Assembly (NCBI RefSeq): GCF_022637395.1
Contig: NZ_CP093337.1
Span: 1,534,001-1,598,000, forward strand
Origin: Shinella sp. H4-D48
GTDB lineage: Bacteria; Pseudomonadota; Alphaproteobacteria; Rhizobiales; Rhizobiaceae
Reading direction: 5' to 3'
DNA length: 64,000 bases
A program made the translations under genes and the position numbers. The notes below the pieces were generated by a model that was not told the DNA's origin, searched no databases, and saw only the letters and a list, made by a program, of their open reading frames with translations. This document shows, piece by piece, positions 29,261 to 38,600 of this stretch (the first letter of the stretch is position 1; each line of letters opens with the position of its first letter).

Positions 29261-30213
29261 ACGTCGGAGCCATCGTAGCGCAGGGCTGGCTCCCGGTCGC
29301 GGGCCAGCAGCAGCGGCCCGTCGAGATCGACGAAGTCGGCGCCCTGCGCCAGAAGCACGGCCGGCGCCATGCCCAGCGACGTGCCGACCATGCAGCCCAC
29401 CATGATTTTCAGCCCCTCGGCTCGCGCCGCCTGCCGAAGCGCCAGCGCTTCCGTCAGCCCGCCGGCCTTGTCGAGCTTGATGTTGATGGCGTCGTAACGG
29501 TCGGCGAGGCCGGCGACATCGCTCGTGCGATGCACGCTTTCGTCGGCGCAGACGAGCACGGGGCGCGCCATGCCGCGCAGCGCCGAATCGTTGTCCGCCG
29601 GGAGCGGCTGCTCGACGAGGGCGATGCGCGCCTCGGCGCAGAGGGCGAAGTGACGGGCGAGGTTGTCGGGCGTCCAGCCCTCATTGGCATCGAGAATGAT
29701 GGCGCTGTCCGGCGCACCGGCCCGCACGGCGCGAATACGGGCCTCGTCGTCGGCCGTACCGACCTTGACCTTGAGCAAGGGACGCCAGGCATGCTCGGCC
29801 GCCTGCCGCTGCATGGCCTCCGGCTCACCGAGGGAGAGCGTGTAGGCCGTCACCAGCTTTTGCGGCGCCGTTGTATCCAGCACCTGCCATGTCGGCACGC
29901 CGGACAGCTTGGCCTCGAGGTCCCAGAGCGCGCAGTCGAGCGCATTGCGTGCGGCCCCCACCGGCATGCGGTCTGCGAGCTCCTCGCGGCCGATGCCGCC
30001 CTCGATGGCGCCGCGCATATCCTCGATGGCGGCAAGCACGCCCGGCACCGATTCGCCATAGCGTGCATAGGGCACGCATTCGCCGCGTCCCACGCCGCCC
30101 GAGGCACCAATCGTGCAGGTCACGACCTCGGCGGTGGTCTTTGCGCCGCGCGAAATGGTGAAGGCGCCGGCAATCGGAAAGCTCTCGGCGGCGGCAAGGA
30201 GTGTTCTGCGCAT
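29230..30213 (-). CDS. enolase-superfamily dipeptide epimerase / DgcA-like racemase
   Basis: This 327-residue enzyme has the muconate-lactonizing subgroup layout: catalytic KVK in LLKVKVGTADDE (~150), metal ligands in ILDANEGW (~176), VEQPLP (~200) and CADESVH (~225), and INIKLDKAGGL with the second catalytic lysine (~248). It resembles L-Ala-D/L-Glu epimerase, which recycles murein peptides; closely related proteins are now called N-acetyl-D-Glu racemase DgcA, usually beside dgcN, which is not adjacent here. The ATG at 30213 (MRRTLLAAAE) fits the family. Confidence 0.88.
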   Translation of the reverse strand: MRRTLLAAAESFPIAGAFTISRGAKTTAEVVTCTIGASGGVGRGECVPYARYGESVPGVLAAIEDMRGAIEGGIGREELADRMPVGAARNALDCALWDLEAKLSGVPTWQVLDTTAPQKLVTAYTLSLGEPEAMQRQAAEHAWRPLLKVKVGTADDEARIRAVRAGAPDSAIILDANEGWTPDNLARHFALCAEARIALVEQPLPADNDSALRGMARPVLVCADESVHRTSDVAGLADRYDAINIKLDKAGGLTEALALRQAARAEGLKIMVGCMVGTSLGMAPAVLLAQGADFVDLDGPLLLARDREPALRYDGSDVYPPEPALWG

Positions 30214-30307
30214 CGGATCGGCTTCTCCGTATTGAAAAAAGCGCAAGTGGGCAGGCTTTTGCGCCTTCGTTCGGTGACAGACGAGGCGCGAGTCGATAAG
30301 ACAGGGC

Positions 30308-31495
30308 ATGTTGTCCCACGCACGGGAAGATGCAAGCGACTTGGCCACGAACACCAATACCCCCGCCGAGATAAAGACCGAGAGCCTGACGGGTGGAGCC
30401 GGCGAGATCTGGCGTCTGTCCGGCCGCTGGATCAACACGACGACTGTCGCCGCCTCCAGGCAGCTCGACGGCATGAAGGGCGATACGGCGGGGCCGCTGG
30501 AGATCGACCTCGGCGGCGTCGAGGAAATGGATACCGCCGGCGCATGGCTACTGCGCCGCGCCATCACCGAACGTCAGTCGGGCGGCGGTGAGGTCAACAT
30601 CACCGACCGGCAGGGCGCACGTTATGCGGACCTGATTGCGGCACTGCCCGAAAAACTGGCCGAGCCCGGAGACGCGCGCGGCGCGGCCGGCTCCCGCTTC
30701 GAGCGTATCTTCGCGCCCATCGGTCGCGTTGTGATCGACGTCTGGAACGACACGGTCGCCGCCATGTTCATTCTGGGATCGGCGGTGCGCGGTGCGCAGC
30801 TCAAGCTGGGCCGCAAGAGCGGTGTTTCGCCCGCCGCGATCGTGCACCAGATCGACCATATGGGCGTGCGCGCCGTTCCGATCATTCTCCTGATGTCGTT
30901 CCTCATCGGCGCGATCATCGCGCAGCAGGGCGCCTTCCAGTTGCGCTATTTCGGTGCGGAAGTCTTCGTCGTCGACCTCGTCGGTATTCTGCAGTTACGT
31001 GAAATCGGCGTTCTGCTCACGGCTATCATGATCGCCGGCCGCTCTGGCAGTGCCATCACCGCCGAGATCGGCTCGATGAAGATGCGCGAGGAGATCGACG
31101 CGCTCAAGGTGATGGGGCTGAGCCCCATCGGTGTCCTCGTCTTTCCGCGGCTCGTTGCGCTGACAGTCGCGCTGCCGCTTCTGACGATCATCGCCAACTT
31201 CGCCGCACTAGCGGGGGCGGCCTTCGTGGCCTGGGCCTATTCCGGCATTACCTTCGATACCTTCCTGTCGCGCCTGCGCGAAGCAATCGACCTGTCGACC
31301 ATCGTCTCCGGCATGATCAAGGCGCCCTTCATGGCGCTCATCATCGGCATCGTCGCGTCGGTGGAGGGGCTCAAGGTCGGCGGCAGCGCCGAATCGCTCG
31401 GCCGCCACGTGACGGCCTCGGTGGTGAAGTCGATCTTCGTCGTCATCCTCGTGGACGGGCTCTTCGCCATGTTCTACGCCGCAATCGACTTCTAG
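30308..31495 (+). CDS. MlaE-type lipid ABC permease with fused STAS domain
   Basis: This 395-residue protein starts with a STAS-like domain (~35-110; LEIDLGGVEEMDTAGAWLL), the role played by separate MlaB in E. coli. The MlaE permease domain follows (~130-395) with about five membrane helices; the conserved core includes TAIMIAGRSGSAITAEIGSM and MREEIDALKVMGLSP. It is the inner-membrane subunit of a phospholipid transport complex that maintains outer-membrane asymmetry. The ATG at 30308 was kept; a TTG at 30341 is possible. It opens a four-gene operon. Confidence 0.92.
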   Translation: MLSHAREDASDLATNTNTPAEIKTESLTGGAGEIWRLSGRWINTTTVAASRQLDGMKGDTAGPLEIDLGGVEEMDTAGAWLLRRAITERQSGGGEVNITDRQGARYADLIAALPEKLAEPGDARGAAGSRFERIFAPIGRVVIDVWNDTVAAMFILGSAVRGAQLKLGRKSGVSPAAIVHQIDHMGVRAVPIILLMSFLIGAIIAQQGAFQLRYFGAEVFVVDLVGILQLREIGVLLTAIMIAGRSGSAITAEIGSMKMREEIDALKVMGLSPIGVLVFPRLVALTVALPLLTIIANFAALAGAAFVAWAYSGITFDTFLSRLREAIDLSTIVSGMIKAPFMALIIGIVASVEGLKVGGSAESLGRHVTASVVKSIFVVILVDGLFAMFYAAIDF

Positions 31496-31503
31496 GAATG
31501 CAG

Positions 31504-32283
31504 ATGGACCCGGTTTCGGCAGATCAGAAGGACGTCGTGCTCTCGGTCAAGGATCTGACCGTTGGTTTCGGCACGAAGGTCGTTCTCGACAAGCTCAATC
31601 TCGATATCTACCGCGGCGAAATCCTCGGATTCGTCGGCGCATCCGGTACCGGCAAGTCCGTTCTGATGCGCACCGTGCTGCGGCTTCTGCCGCGCCGCGG
31701 CGGCAACATTCAGATCTTCGGCACGGATTTCGACAAGGCGACGGATTCCGAGCGGATGGCGCTGGATATGAAGCTCGGTGTCCTCTTCCAGCAGGGTGCG
31801 CTGTTCTCGTCGCTTACGGTGCGGGAAAATATTCAGGTGCCGATGCGCGAATATCTCGACCTTCCGCAGGCGATGATGGACGAGCTGGCACGGCTGAAGA
31901 TCGAGCTTGTCGGCCTGGCACCTGACGCCGCGGAGAAATTCCCCTCCGAGCTTTCCGGCGGCATGATCAAGCGCGCCGCACTGGCCCGTGCGCTTGCGCT
32001 CGATCCGGCGCTGGTCTTCCTCGACGAGCCGACTTCGGGTCTCGATCCCATCGGTGCGGCCGAATTCGACGCGCTGATCGCCAAACTGCGCGACACTCTG
32101 GGCCTCACCGTGTATATGGTGACTCACGACCTCGACAGCCTGTTTTCGGTATGCGACCGCATCGCCGTGCTCGGGCAGAAGAAGGTTCTCGTCGAAGGCA
32201 CCATCGAGGACATGCTGGCCTTTGACGATCCTTGGGTGCAGTCCTATTTCCAGGGCAAGCGTGCACGCTCGATCGTGCGATAG
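31504..32283 (+). CDS. MlaF-type ABC ATPase
   Basis: This 259-residue ATPase has Walker A GASGTGKSVLM (~41-51), signature LSGGMIKRAALARAL (~158), Walker B LVFLDEPTSGLDP and the H-loop TVYMVTHDLDS. The GTGKSV loop and the family-specific LSGGMIKRAALA fit MlaF, which drives lipid transfer by the MlaE permease encoded just upstream. The ATG at 31504 has TAGGA six bases upstream; an in-frame ATG two codons earlier sits on the ribosome site. The gap to the permease gene is eight bases. Confidence 0.94.
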   Translation: MDPVSADQKDVVLSVKDLTVGFGTKVVLDKLNLDIYRGEILGFVGASGTGKSVLMRTVLRLLPRRGGNIQIFGTDFDKATDSERMALDMKLGVLFQQGALFSSLTVRENIQVPMREYLDLPQAMMDELARLKIELVGLAPDAAEKFPSELSGGMIKRAALARALALDPALVFLDEPTSGLDPIGAAEFDALIAKLRDTLGLTVYMVTHDLDSLFSVCDRIAVLGQKKVLVEGTIEDMLAFDDPWVQSYFQGKRARSIVR

Positions 32284-32344
32284 ACATGAAGGACATCCGG
32301 GAGCATCCCGTCCCGGCGGATGGAACTGCGAGCAGGACTGAAGA

Positions 32345-33715
32345 ATGGAAACGAAAGCCAATTACGCCCTCGTCGGTTTCTTCACCGTGCTGGTCATGGC
32401 GGCCGCCTTCGTGTTCGTCTACTGGATGTCGCAATACGGTCGTGGTGGCGAGATGGCGCAGCTGGCGATCCGCATTCCGGGTTCGGCCAACGGCCTGTCC
32501 ATCGGCTCGCCCGTGCGCTTCAACGGCATACCCGTCGGCTCTGTACGAAGCCTTGCCATCGACAAGGACGATCCGCGCTTCTCCGTCGCCATGACGGAGG
32601 TCGCGACCAGCGCGCCTGTGAAAAAATCCACCTCCGCCGTGCTTGAGGTCCAGGGTCTCACGGGCGCTGCCTATATCGAGCTTTCCGGTGGTTCGGCTGG
32701 CGATCCGAACATCCTGCGGGACGCCTTCGACAACGAGACGGCCGCCGTTCTCGAGGCGGAGCAGTCGAGCGTGACCAACATCCTGTCGACGGCCGACAAG
32801 ATCCTCAAGCGCGCCGATGCAGCCATTACCGACGTTCAGGGCTTTGTTGCCGATGCGCGCGGCCCGCTCACCAAGACCATCCAGAACGCCGAGCGCTTCT
32901 CCGATTCGCTTGCCGCCAATGGCGAGAATATCGACGAGTTCCTGAAGAGCGTCGGCGGCCTTTCCGATACGTTCCAGAACCTGTCCGGCCGGCTGGATTC
33001 CACGCTTGCCTCGGTCGATTCGCTGATCAAGGCAGTCGATCCGAAGAAGGTCGAGGATTTCGTCGGAAATGTTGACAAGGTGAGCAGGGACATCGCGGAT
33101 GCATCCAGCAACGTGAAGGCAACCGTCGAGGGCTTCCGCAAGACTGCCGAGACCTTCGATACCTTCGGCAGGAATGCGACGGCCACGCTGGACAAGGTGG
33201 ACAGCCTGATTGCGTCCGTCGATACGCAGAAGGTCAGTGGTGCCATCGACAACATCTCGGTCGCGACCCAGGATGCGCGCAAGGCGATCTCGTCCGTAAC
33301 AGGGGTCGCCGACAAGATCGGCGCCCGTCAGGAAGACATCGACCAGATCATCACCGACGTGCAGCAGATGAGCAGCAAGCTCAACGCGGCGTCCACGCGC
33401 GTGGATGGCGTTCTTGCCAAGCTCGACGGCTTCTTGGGCGAGGGCGATTCCGAATCGCTGTTTGCCGAGGCCAAGGCGACATTGCAGTCGATCAAGCAGG
33501 CGGCGGATACGCTCAACGGCCGGATCGGTCCCATTGCCGACGGGCTTCAGCGCTTCTCCGGCTCCGGTCTTCGCGATGTCGAGGCGCTGGTGCTCGACAC
33601 GCGCCGCACCATCCAGAACCTCGACAGCGCGATCTCCGGTTTCGAGCGGAATCCGCAGCGTCTGCTGTTCGGCGGAGACACCGTCAAACAGTATGACGGC
33701 CGCACACGCCGTTGA
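32345..33715 (+). CDS. MlaD-like MCE-family lipid-binding protein
   Basis: This 456-residue protein has one N-terminal membrane helix (ALVGFFTVLVMAAAFVFVYW, residues 8-27) and an MCE domain over ~38-115 (GLSIGSPVRFNGIPVGSV). A long C-terminal helical, coiled-coil-rich tail follows (~130-430) with repeated IxxxxxxVxxxxxDA-like spacing. It should sit in the periplasm as a ring of subunits that carries phospholipids between membranes. It is longer than E. coli MlaD (183 residues) and more like the extended rhizobial form. It lies 61 bases after the ATPase gene. Confidence 0.93.
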   Translation: METKANYALVGFFTVLVMAAAFVFVYWMSQYGRGGEMAQLAIRIPGSANGLSIGSPVRFNGIPVGSVRSLAIDKDDPRFSVAMTEVATSAPVKKSTSAVLEVQGLTGAAYIELSGGSAGDPNILRDAFDNETAAVLEAEQSSVTNILSTADKILKRADAAITDVQGFVADARGPLTKTIQNAERFSDSLAANGENIDEFLKSVGGLSDTFQNLSGRLDSTLASVDSLIKAVDPKKVEDFVGNVDKVSRDIADASSNVKATVEGFRKTAETFDTFGRNATATLDKVDSLIASVDTQKVSGAIDNISVATQDARKAISSVTGVADKIGARQEDIDQIITDVQQMSSKLNAASTRVDGVLAKLDGFLGEGDSESLFAEAKATLQSIKQAADTLNGRIGPIADGLQRFSGSGLRDVEALVLDTRRTIQNLDSAISGFERNPQRLLFGGDTVKQYDGRTRR

Positions 33716-33848
33716 TATCCCATGAAGTGTGGCCGTATCTCCACAACGGCCGCTCAGCTCTCGTTTGCGTGCAAGGACTTGGCCCGCACCACCGTGACAG
33801 CCTGCAAGGCCGCTGCTACATATCGATATCAAGGGTTTCGAGGATAAT

Positions 33849-34466
33849 ATGACGGTATCGGGTATCGAGATGTGGCGGAGAGGGCCTGCGGCGCGGATCG
33901 CACTCTCGGCTGTTCTGGCTGCATCCTTGGCCGCCTGCGGCGGTGGAGCGGCCAAGAACGATACGTTCAGCCTCACATCGGCGGCGCCGGTCGAGGGACC
34001 GTCCGCGAAGAACCGGCAGATTCTCGTGCCGCAGCCGACCGCTCTGAAGGCGATCGACAGCGAGCAGATCGTCATCCGTCCGTCGCCGTCGGAGATCCAG
34101 TACCTCTCGCAATCGCAGTGGAGCGACAGCCTCACCAAGATGGTGCAGGCAAAGCTCGTACAGGCGTTCGAGAACACCGGCCGTCTCGGCGGTGTCGGCA
34201 CGCCCGGCCAGGGGCTGGCCATCGACTATCAGATCGTGACCGAGATTCGCGCCTTCGAGGTTCAGACCTCCGGCGCCGGCACCGCGATCGTCGAGATTTC
34301 CGCCAAGCTGCTCAATGATCGTAACGGTTCGGTGCGCGCGCAGAGGGTGTTCCGTGCCACGGCGCCGGTTCGCGGAGCGGGCAACACTGCGTTCGTGAAG
34401 GCGCTCGATGCAGCCTTTGCCACGGTCACTGCCGATATTATCGGCTGGACGCTGAAAACGATCTGA
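33849..34466 (+). CDS. ABC-type transport auxiliary lipoprotein (PqiC/ABC_trans_aux type)
   Basis: This 205-residue protein has a lipoprotein signal peptide ending in lipobox ASLAAC (Cys30). The mature part (FSLTSAAPVEGPS, then QILVPQPTALKAIDSEQIVI) fits the family of lipoproteins attached to MCE transporters. It is the fourth gene of the Mla-like operon. It probably links the inner-membrane transporter to the outer membrane, taking a role different from E. coli MlaA. A terminator follows. Confidence 0.9.
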   Translation: MTVSGIEMWRRGPAARIALSAVLAASLAACGGGAAKNDTFSLTSAAPVEGPSAKNRQILVPQPTALKAIDSEQIVIRPSPSEIQYLSQSQWSDSLTKMVQAKLVQAFENTGRLGGVGTPGQGLAIDYQIVTEIRAFEVQTSGAGTAIVEISAKLLNDRNGSVRAQRVFRATAPVRGAGNTAFVKALDAAFATVTADIIGWTLKTI

Positions 34467-34486
34467 TCGATCTTTCCGCTGGTTTC

Positions 34487-34523
34487 GGCCGCGCGCTGCC
34501 CTTGGGGTCGCGCGCGGCCTTTT
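34487..34523 (+). terminator. terminator of the Mla-like operon
   Basis: Perfect 10-bp stem GGCCGCGCGC / GCGCGCGGCC with a 13-base loop and TTTT tail, just past the lipoprotein stop codon. Confidence 0.85.
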
Positions 34524-34527
34524 CACA

Positions 34528-35502
34528 TCAGGCGGCTTCGACGCCCTGGATGGCAGAGACCTTCCAGTCGCCGCCGTTCCTGCGCAGGAACGTCCATATT
34601 TCGACGGTTTCCGTGAGATTGTCCGGATCGCCGGATACCAGTTTGCCTGAAGTGCGGTCGCGCATGACGTCGATGCTCTCATAGCGCATGGCGACCGTGG
34701 CATAGTCGTCGGTGCCTTCGCGCCAAGCCTCTGCTACATCGCCCTGCACGAGGTGGATGTCACGCACCTCGTTGCGCAGGCTTTGCGTGGCGTTGTCGCC
34801 AATCTCCTCGGCGAGGTAGGACATCGCCTCCGGCGTCGTGATCTGGCGCAACGTGCGGAAATCTTCCGCCGCATAGGCCGCCTGCAATTCCTTCAGCATG
34901 CTCTCGAACTGTTCGAGGTCTTCCTGGCGGATGCCGATCTCGTCGCCGGACTTCGGCTGCGCCGCCGCCTGGCGCTGGCCGCCGCCGATGCGCGGGATCT
35001 CGAAATCCGAGCCGTTGCTGCCCTGATACGCGCTGCGCGACGAACCAGCACCCGCATAGGCAGGCGCGTTCTTCTGCGCGAACATACGGCGGATGAACAG
35101 GAAAGCGCCGGCGATCAGCAGCACCTGGAGGAGCAGGCCGAGGAAGCCGATGCCGCCGCCGAGCCCGTGACCGAGCAGCATGCCGACGAGGCCGCCGAGC
35201 ATCAGGCCGCCGAGCATGGAGCCCGCGAAGCCACCGAACAGGCCCGGACGCGGGTTCGTTGCCGTGCTGTTGCGACCTGCGGCCTGCTGGGTGGACGGCT
35301 GGCGCGTCATCGTGCGGTCGATCGGCTGGGCTTCGTTCGGCGCGGTGCGCGTCGTGGAGGGCGTGGAGAAGGTGCGGGTGCCACGGCTGCCAAAACCACC
35401 GCCGGCGCGACGCGCTTCGGCGACGTCCACAACCGTCATCATCACGACGAGCGCCACGGCCAGCGTCGCGAGAAGGCGTCCAAACCCCTGTATTGCAATC
35501 AT
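34528..35502 (-). CDS. Tim44-like domain membrane protein
   Basis: This 324-residue protein has an N-terminal signal/anchor (LLATLAVALVVMMTVVDVAEA), a low-complexity Ser/Thr/Arg region, a Gly-rich double membrane stretch (MLGGLMLGGLVGMLLGHGLG and LLLQVLLIAGAFLFI, ~95-137), and a C-terminal Tim44 domain (~195-324; FRTLRQITTPEAMSYLAEE). Bacterial Tim44-like proteins (TimA in Caulobacter) are related to the mitochondrial import motor subunit, but their bacterial job is unclear. It is a single gene convergent with the Mla-like operon. Confidence 0.87.
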   Translation of the reverse strand: MIAIQGFGRLLATLAVALVVMMTVVDVAEARRAGGGFGSRGTRTFSTPSTTRTAPNEAQPIDRTMTRQPSTQQAAGRNSTATNPRPGLFGGFAGSMLGGLMLGGLVGMLLGHGLGGGIGFLGLLLQVLLIAGAFLFIRRMFAQKNAPAYAGAGSSRSAYQGSNGSDFEIPRIGGGQRQAAAQPKSGDEIGIRQEDLEQFESMLKELQAAYAAEDFRTLRQITTPEAMSYLAEEIGDNATQSLRNEVRDIHLVQGDVAEAWREGTDDYATVAMRYESIDVMRDRTSGKLVSGDPDNLTETVEIWTFLRRNGGDWKVSAIQGVEAA

Positions 35503-35630
35503 ATTCGTCTCTCTCCCTTACGACATAAGGCCCATGGCGTGGGATATAGAGGCTGGCGGCTGCGAATATAAGAGAAAGGCGCGTGGAAACGACACGGGCG
35601 GCTCACAAATGCGTTATCGCCCATCAACGC

Positions 35631-35658
35631 AAAACGGCCGCCCCGAAGGACGGCCGTC
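35631..35658 (-). terminator. terminator of the giant polar-growth gene
   Basis: ACGGCCG / CGGCCGT stem with a 10-base loop; on the minus strand it ends in TTTT, 24 bases after the stop codon. Confidence 0.7.
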
Positions 35659-35681
35659 AAGTCTCATAACATCCGCTTTGC

Positions 35682-38600
35682 TCAGCTGAAGCGGCCTGCG
35701 GCATGGGCCAGCATGGTGTAGACCTTGCCGGTGTCCGAGGTGAGGTAGGTCTGCGTCATCGTCTTGTCGCGGTCGTTGCGGGCCACGTCGGCGAGCAGCT
35801 TCTCGAAATCGGAGATGTAGCGGTCGACGGCGGTGCGGAACTCCGGCTCGCGCTCGTATTTGCGCTTGATCTCGTCGAAGGTCTGCTGGCCCTTCAACGT
35901 GTAGAGGCGACGGGTGAAGACGTCGCGCTCGCCGCGCTGGTAGCGGCGCCACAGGTCGACCGAGGCGTCGTGATCGATCGCGCGGGCAATGTCGACCGAC
36001 AGCGAGTTCAGCGATTCGACGACATGGCGCGGGTTGCGGCTGTCGGCGGGACGGGCCGCCTGGCCTTCGCTGCGGGGCTGGGTGAACTGGCCTTCCTCAC
36101 GCGAGACGGCGCCGCGCAGAAGATCACGCATCCAGCCGCCTTCGCCGCCTGCCGCTCTGGCATCGGTTTCGGCGGGCAGGGGCTGCGCGCGCTGCGGAAC
36201 GGTGGCTGCTGCTGCGCGCTCCAGTCCGAGGCTGCCGCGAAGCTGCGGCTGTTCCTCACGGCGTGGCTCGACGCGGGCCTGCTGCTGAACGGGCTGCTGG
36301 GCAGGCGTTGCCTGAACGGCCGGGCGCGAGACTTCCAGCGCGGCCGAGGACTTTCCGATAATGTCGGACAGGTCCTGCAGCGCCTTGATCTGCTCGCTGA
36401 CGGCGCGTCGCATCTGGGCGGCGTTTTCCTTTGCTTCTTCCGGCAGGTCGAACGCGCCGCGCTTGAGCTCGCCACGGGTCTGGTCGAGTTCGCGCCGGAT
36501 TTCGCCGGCGGCGCGGCGGATTTCCTCGGTGGCGCCGGAGAACTTGCCGATGGCTTCCTCGACCGCCTCGCGCATTGCATCGCGCATGACGGCCGTCGCG
36601 GCCTCGGATTTCTTGCCGGATTCGTTCAGCAGGCGATCGACATCCGAAAGCGAGGCGCTGACGCTGCCGCGCAGGCGGTTTGCGACTTCCTTGGTGCGCT
36701 CTTCGGCGCGTACGAAGGCGCCCTCGACGGACTGGCCTGCTTCCTCGCCGGCCTTGACGAGCGAGTCGCGCAGCGTGGCGGCCGCAGTCTCGGCGCGCTT
36801 CTCGGTCTCGCTCAGGATGCGACCGACTTCGGCGAACGAGCCCTGGATGCCGCCGCGCAGGTTGCCGGCGATCTGGCTGGAGCGTTCCTCGGCGCGGCTG
36901 AAGGCGCCTTCCACCATGCCCTCGAGCGAGCGCATGGTACCCTCGATTTCCTCGGACCGCTGCACGAGGCCGACGGAGAGCGCACGAAGCGCATCCTGAC
37001 GTTCCTCGAGCGTCGAGACGAGGTTGGACTGGGCGGCGGCCAGGAGATCGGATGCCTGCGACAGGATCTTCGAGTGGTCCTCGAAACGACCGACGATGCC
37101 GCCGATCTGGGAGAGGGTGCCGGCCGCGATGTCCGACAGGCGGTCGACCTTGCCTTCCAGCAGGCGCGACGTGGTGGCGACCATTTCGGAGGCGCGCTCG
37201 GCCGACGAGCTGAAATGCTCCGCCGTGCTGCTGAGGCGACCGTCTATGGCGCCCAGCGTCTGGCTGGCGGCATCTACCATGCCGGCGATGGCGCCGTTGC
37301 TTTCCGAAAGGCGGGCGATCAGGCCGTCGACATTGGCCTGGAGGCCGTCTTCGATCGCGCGCATCGCGCCGGCCGCTTCGTCGGTGCGGGCCGTGATGGC
37401 GGCCAGCGTGTCGGCGGTGCGGGCGGAGATCGCGTTGATCAGCGCGGCGTTCTCGTTGCGCAGGCGGTCGGCACTTTCGCGGGCGACGCCGGTGATGCGT
37501 TCGGCAGCCTCGCGGCCGACGGCGGCATAATCGTCGATGACCGGGCGGGCTTCCTCGTTGATGAGACGCGACAGCTCTTCCGTGCGGCTCGCCAGCATGG
37601 AGTTGAGCTCGCGGGTGCGCTCATCAAGCGTGGAGCGAATGGAGGCGCCGCGCGTATCCAGCGCCTTCTGGACATCGCCGAGGCCCTGCTGCAGGGCCTG
37701 CGCCTGACCGGCCAGTCGGCTTTCCGTCTCCTCGATTGTGCGAGCGAAAGCCTCGTTGCGGCTGGTAAGGTTTTCGGCAAATTCAGCGCCGGTGCGCGCG
37801 ATGTTTTCGGCAACACGCTGGGCTTCAGTGCCCATATCCGTGGCCGCACGGGATACCGCGCCGCGCAGCGAACTGCTGATGTTGACGAATTCCTCGCCGG
37901 TCTTTGCCAGCGACTGGGCCGAGCGCACGGCTTCGGCATCCATGTCCTGCGCAGCCTGCGAGACGGCTTCGCGCAGCGTCTGGGCAAGACCGGCGGCCTT
38001 GCCGTCGATGGTGCGGTTTACATTGTCCAGACCGATGGTGAGCGCGCGGTCCATGGTGCCGAGGCGTTCCTCGATCCGGCCGGTCTTGTCATCGATGGTG
38101 GTGGCGATGCGTTCGGAGGCCTCACCGGCGATCTGGGCGATCTGGTTGGCGCGCTCAGTCAGCGTGCTGTCGATACGGCCGGCGGCTTCGTCCACCACCT
38201 GTGCAATCTGGTTGGCGCGCTGGGTAAGCGTGCTGTCGATGCGTCCGGTTGCTTCGTCTGCGACCTGTGCAATCTGGTTGGCGCGCTGGGTGAGGGTGCT
38301 GTCGATGCGCCCGGTGGCTTCGTCTGTGACCTGCGCGATCTGGCCGGCGCGCTCCGACAGCGTGCTGTCGATGCGCTGGGCAGCATCGCCGGCAACGCGC
38401 TCGATATCGCCGACATGGCCCGCGAGGGTCGCGGCGATGCGCGCCGTGGTCTCGTCGCCAATGCGGTCGACTTCGGCGATGGGGCGGGAGAGGGCGTCGG
38501 AAACGCGCAGCGACACATCGCTGCCCACGCGCTCCAGGTCGGCAAGGCGCTCGCCGAGCGTGTCGGAGATGCGCGATGCTGCCGTATCGACGATGCCGGA

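Noticed and set aside
27979-30591. An 870-codon plus-strand frame across the MFS gene and epimerase
   Set aside because: It runs in a different frame over the well-supported transporter and antisense to the epimerase; the Arg/His-rich product resembles no protein.
32105-34222. A 705-codon minus-strand frame over the Mla-like operon
   Set aside because: It is antisense to three convincing genes and has no recognisable motif.
38137-38400. Tandem repeats as a possible CRISPR array or mobile repeat
   Set aside because: Units are contiguous, in frame and 66 bases long without spacers; they encode a helical protein repeat.
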